NCBI GenBank assembly: GCA_023420895.1 | Contig: JAEZUY010000002.1 | Location: 1 to 64,000, forward strand | From: Bacillota bacterium | GTDB taxonomy: Bacteria > Bacillota > Clostridia > Tissierellales > Gottschalkiaceae | Direction of reading: 5' to 3' | DNA length: 64,000 nucleotides | Position numbers and translations under genes: made by a program | In this document: piece after piece, positions 61,621 to 64,000 of the stretch | Numbering within the stretch: the first letter of the stretch is position 1 | Layout: every line of letters starts with the position of its first letter | The notes under the pieces: generated by a model | What the model was told of the DNA's origin: nothing | Seen by the model: the letters and a program-made list of their open reading frames with translations, nothing else | Database searches by the model: none

Positions 61621-62760
61621 ATGTTTGGTAGCCAGCACAATCTAATAGAAAACAAAGAAATAGTTGAAACTTATGACAAATTAGCATCAGATGTACTAGA
61701 AAGTATGGTAGACTGGGTCAGAGTTATAGATATAAACTGCAATATAATATATTCGAACCGAAAATCTCCAGAAATTGAAGGATTTGAAGGCAGAGTTGCG
61801 GGAAAGAAATGCTACGATATATTCGGAAGAACGAATGCATGCAGAAGATGTCTTACCGAGACTACCATGGCTACAGGGGAAATATCGGAAAAAGAAGAAA
61901 TGATTGGGGACAGATATTTTTCGATGAAGAGTTCTCCAGTTAAAGACGGAAACGGAAATATATATGCAATAGTCGAAGTCTTAAGAGATATAACGAGAGA
62001 GAGAAAACTTGAGAAGCAGATAATGCTTAAGAATGAGAAGATGAGCAGAGATATAAACTTTGCACGTAAAATTCAGCGCAAGCTTCTTCCCAAGCCGGGA
62101 CAGTATGACAAAGTTGATTTTAAATATATATATCTTCCTTCAGAAATGCTGAGCGGAGATATGTTCGACATTTTTCAGATAGACGAGAAGCATATAGGAT
62201 TCTATATAAGCGATGTTGTCGGACACGGAGTTACTGCTTCAATAATGACTATGTTTATAAAGCAGACTCTGGGAACTGTGGGAAATGAGTTCATTTCTCC
62301 TGCAGACACGATTTCATACCTTCATGAAAATTTTCTTGAACTCGATCTTGAATTCGAAAACTATTTCACTATATTTTACGGTGTTCTCAATACGGAAACG
62401 AGAGAGCTCACATTTGTAAATGGAGGTCATAACAGCATCCCAATACTTGCAAGAGAATCAGGACTTCAGAAACTTGAAGGAACAGGCTTTCCTATAATGT
62501 CAATATTTGCAGAAGCCAATTATACAGAGCAGAAAATTCAGCTGGAAAAAGGAGACAGGCTGATACTTTATACGGACGGTCTTATAGAAGCCAAAAACAA
62601 GGACAGTGAACTTTACGGTTATGAAAGACTGGTTGAAACTATAGAAAACAATCTCGGATGCAGAGATGATTTAATAGATATCATCAAAGATGATGTTGAT
62701 GACTTCAGATATAAAGAACTTGAAGATGATTTCACTCTTCTACAGCTTAAAATAAACTAA
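61621..62760 (+). CDS. PAS domain-containing PP2C-type phosphatase (RsbU/SpoIIE-like)
   Basis: A 379-residue signalling protein. A PAS domain (about residues 15-135; MVDWVRVIDINCNIIYSNRK, VEVLRDITRERKLEKQI) is followed by a short coiled coil and a SpoIIE/RsbU phosphatase domain (ARKIQRKLLPKPGQYDKVDF, SGDMFDIF with metal Asp, ISDVVGHGVTASIMTMFIKQ, VNGGHNSIPIL, LYTDGLIEAKN). Three cysteines sit in the PAS sensor, C64, C74 and C77 (KCYDIF, ACRRC), suitable for a redox or metal signal. Such phosphatases act on anti-anti-sigma factors. ATG at 61621 follows GGAGG. A HesB-like selenoprotein gene follows 17 bases later. Confidence 0.9.
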   Translation: MFGSQHNLIENKEIVETYDKLASDVLESMVDWVRVIDINCNIIYSNRKSPEIEGFEGRVAGKKCYDIFGRTNACRRCLTETTMATGEISEKEEMIGDRYFSMKSSPVKDGNGNIYAIVEVLRDITRERKLEKQIMLKNEKMSRDINFARKIQRKLLPKPGQYDKVDFKYIYLPSEMLSGDMFDIFQIDEKHIGFYISDVVGHGVTASIMTMFIKQTLGTVGNEFISPADTISYLHENFLELDLEFENYFTIFYGVLNTETRELTFVNGGHNSIPILARESGLQKLEGTGFPIMSIFAEANYTEQKIQLEKGDRLILYTDGLIEAKNKDSELYGYERLVETIENNLGCRDDLIDIIKDDVDDFRYKELEDDFTLLQLKIN

Positions 62761-62777
62761 TTTAAGAGGTGTTTAAA

Positions 62778-63074
62778 ATGAATATAGTGATATCGGAAAG
62801 TGCAAAAGAAATTTTTGAATATAGAAATATAAAGGCTATTACTATTTACGGAGTAGAGCCTGCAGGATGTTGAGGTATCCAGAAAATGGAAGTCTATGTT
62901 AGACTTAGAGAACCGAGAAGCAATCAGGATCCTGATATATTTGAAGAGACAGATCAGGACGGAATTCACTTTTATATAGATACAGGTCTGGATCTTCCAG
63001 AAACTATAACGCTTGAAAAAGCCAGATTTGTTTCGGATCTTCCTGATCATGAGATTAGAATAAAAGAATATTAG
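62778..63074 (+). CDS. HesB/IscA-like selenoprotein
   Basis: ATG at 62778, after AGAGGTG, opens a frame with TGA at codon 32 (62871-62873) that continues in phase to TAG at 63072, giving 98 residues. Around the TGA the sequence is GVEPAGC-Sec-GIQKMEVYV, matching the first motif of HesB/IscA scaffold proteins (GGCSGF) with Sec in place of Ser. The C-terminal CGCG motif of true A-type carriers is absent. HesB-like selenoproteins with a Cys-Sec pair are a known prokaryotic family of unknown function. It is probably cotranscribed with the PAS phosphatase. A standard caller would keep only a C-terminal fragment from 62886. Confidence 0.88.
62871..62906 (+). promoter_or_regulatory. Candidate SECIS element in the HesB-like gene
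   Basis: Seventeen bases after the UGA a perfect seven-pair hairpin AAGTCTA-TGT-TAGACTT (62890-62906) occurs. Its apical loop lies about 24 nt from the UGA, within the usual range. Confidence 0.6.
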
Positions 63075-63078
63075 ATTT

Positions 63079-63120
63079 TAAAAGGTGAAAGATTGGACTC
63101 TTAATTCTTTCACCTTTTTT
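63079..63120 (+). terminator. Intrinsic terminator after the HesB-like gene
   Basis: AAAAGGTGAAAGA and TCTTTCACCTTTT pair perfectly over a 13-nt loop, followed by T. Confidence 0.9.
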
Positions 63121-63234
63121 GATTTCAATTGAAAACAGTTTATCTCTTGTGATACAATAATATAAGTATTAATCTAAAAAATAATGTATTAATATAAAAT
63201 AGAAACACATTTTATAGCAGAGGAAGTGTGATTT

Positions 63235-63711
63235 ATGGGACTGAGTTTTGAAGAAATAAAGGAGCTTATAAAGCTGATAAACGACAGCGATATAAATAAA
63301 GCTGAGCTGAAATACGATGATATTGAACTAAAATTGTCAAAAGAATCAGAAATTAAGCATATATCTCCTGTTCATCAGGAGTCTCAGGAGAAATCAGATG
63401 AAAACAGCAATGAAATAAAAGTTGAAAAAAATATTCCAGAATCAGAAATAAAAAAAGAAAATATACATGAGAATGCCGAAGCTGTAAAGTCTCCGATAGT
63501 AGGCACATTTTATGATTCGCCGTTTCCTGAAGCCGATCCTTATGTTAAAGTCGGCGACAGAGTGAAGGAAGGCGATGTTCTCTGCATAGTTGAAGCTATG
63601 AAGATAATGAATGAAATAAAATCTCAGTTTGACGGAGAAGTAGCGGAGATACTTTTAGAAAATGAAGATATAGTGGAGTATAATCAGCCAATTATGATTA
63701 TAAGGAGATAA
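63235..63711 (+). CDS. accB: Biotin carboxyl carrier protein of acetyl-CoA carboxylase
   Basis: A 158-residue carrier: an N-terminal region ([32 protein letters not shown]) that docks to the carboxylase, a variable Glu/Lys/Ser linker, and a biotinyl domain ([31 protein letters not shown]) with the biotin-accepting Lys in [12 protein letters not shown]. It carries CO2 between AccC and the carboxyltransferase in the first step of fatty-acid synthesis. ATG follows AGAGGAAGTG. accC begins four bases after its stop. Confidence 0.96.
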   Translation: MGLSFEEIKELIKLINDSDINKAELKYDDIELKLSKESEIKHISPVHQESQEKSDENSNEIKVEKNIPESEIKKENIHENAEAVKSPIVGTFYDSPFPEADPYVKVGDRVKEGDVLCIVEAMKIMNEIKSQFDGEVAEILLENEDIVEYNQPIMIIRR

Positions 63712-63715
63712 GAAT

Positions 63716-64000
63716 ATGTTCAAAAAGATACTTATCGCCAATAGAGGCGAAATAGCTGTGAGAATAATGAGGACCTGCAAAGAAATGGGAATAAAGACTG
63801 TTGCTGTTTATTCTGAAGCAGATGAAAATTCACTCCACGTTCATTATGCCGATGAATCGATTTGCATAGGGCCGGCGTCTCCTTCTAAGAGCTACCTGGA
63901 TATAAAGTCTATAATATCGGCGGCGCTTGTGACAGGAGCAGACGCTATACACCCGGGCTACGGATTTCTCTCTGAAAATCCCAAGCTCGTAGATATATGC
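63716..64000 (+). CDS. accC: Biotin carboxylase, N-terminal part (runs off right edge)
   Basis: Ninety-five codons are visible from ATG at 63716 (binding site TAAGGAG): [37 protein letters not shown], then [16 protein letters not shown] and [21 protein letters not shown]. This is the biotin carboxylase N-terminal domain. AccC uses ATP and bicarbonate to carboxylate the biotin on AccB. The frame is open at the window end, so the ATP-grasp and C-terminal domains lie outside. Confidence 0.96.
   Translation, partial: MFKKILIANRGEIAVRIMRTCKEMGIKTVAVYSEADENSLHVHYADESICIGPASPSKSYLDIKSIISAALVTGADAIHPGYGFLSENPKLVDIC

Noticed and set aside
62886..63074. A separate 62-codon gene after the PAS phosphatase
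   Set aside because: It is the part of the HesB-like selenoprotein downstream of its Sec codon.

Overview
The window is chromosomal DNA of a low-GC, Gram-positive-type strict anaerobe, most likely a member of the Clostridia/Tissierellia. The basis is heavy use of AGA and ATA codons, AAAGGAGG-type ribosome binding sites, frequent TTG starts, two T-box leaders, a class II superoxide reductase, an anaerobe-type hybrid cluster protein, an S-layer-homology protein, a PutP symporter and a 2-hydroxyacyl-CoA dehydratase-type activase. The species cannot be fixed from sequence alone. The genome decodes in-frame UGA as selenocysteine: three genes that a standard ORF caller truncates are rebuilt here. 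They are an ArsM-type arsenite methyltransferase (10268-11023, minus), a peroxiredoxin with no cysteine at all (51640-52161) and a HesB/IscA-like protein (62778-63074). Each has a candidate bacterial SECIS hairpin just after the UGA.

Layout. 1-700: the start of a RepA-type replication initiator gene running off the left edge, with iteron-like 23-nt repeats inside it, next to the 3' end of an rRNA uracil methyltransferase gene. This looks like the end of an integrated conjugative element. 729-13700: housekeeping genes (RlmD, Ca2+ ATPase, YcxB-like, TypA, formate/nitrite channel, COG2509 flavoprotein, Sec-ArsM, flavodoxin-ferredoxin, RluF, Pta). 13900-30830: T-box-controlled thrS and ileS (eukaryote-like IleS2) flank RsmE, the giant activase, an SLH-transglutaminase protein, a cysteine-less CMD protein, PutP, a DegV and a TetR regulator. 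31000-39300: a NodB-fold protein with its catalytic residues lost, a second DegV, a UvrD-like helicase and two tandem paralogous membrane proteins. 39400-50600: amino-acid ABC transporter without an ATPase gene, a CPC-type metal ATPase, AzlCD, NagB, DedA, YciI, YfcE, and a four-gene Tro/Mnt/Znu-type metal importer behind a Fur-like box. 50644-54937: ProC, an oxidative-stress block (Sec-Prx, Cys-Prx, superoxide reductase) and tyrS. 54953-61432: MATE exporter, a Fur-box-preceded NitT/TauT-type ABC operon (frameshifted binding protein, permease, ATPase, two cupins) and Hcp. 61621-64000: PAS-PP2C phosphatase with the HesB-like selenoprotein, then accB and accC of acetyl-CoA carboxylase.

Themes. 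Peroxide, superoxide, nitrosative and arsenic defence recur and lean on selenium. Several of these genes carry a GGGTAT element upstream that resembles a sigma-B-type -10 box, and an RsbU-like phosphatase lies beside hcp; this link is inference. Nearly every transcription unit ends in a clear intrinsic terminator. No tRNA or rRNA gene, CRISPR array or insertion sequence was seen.
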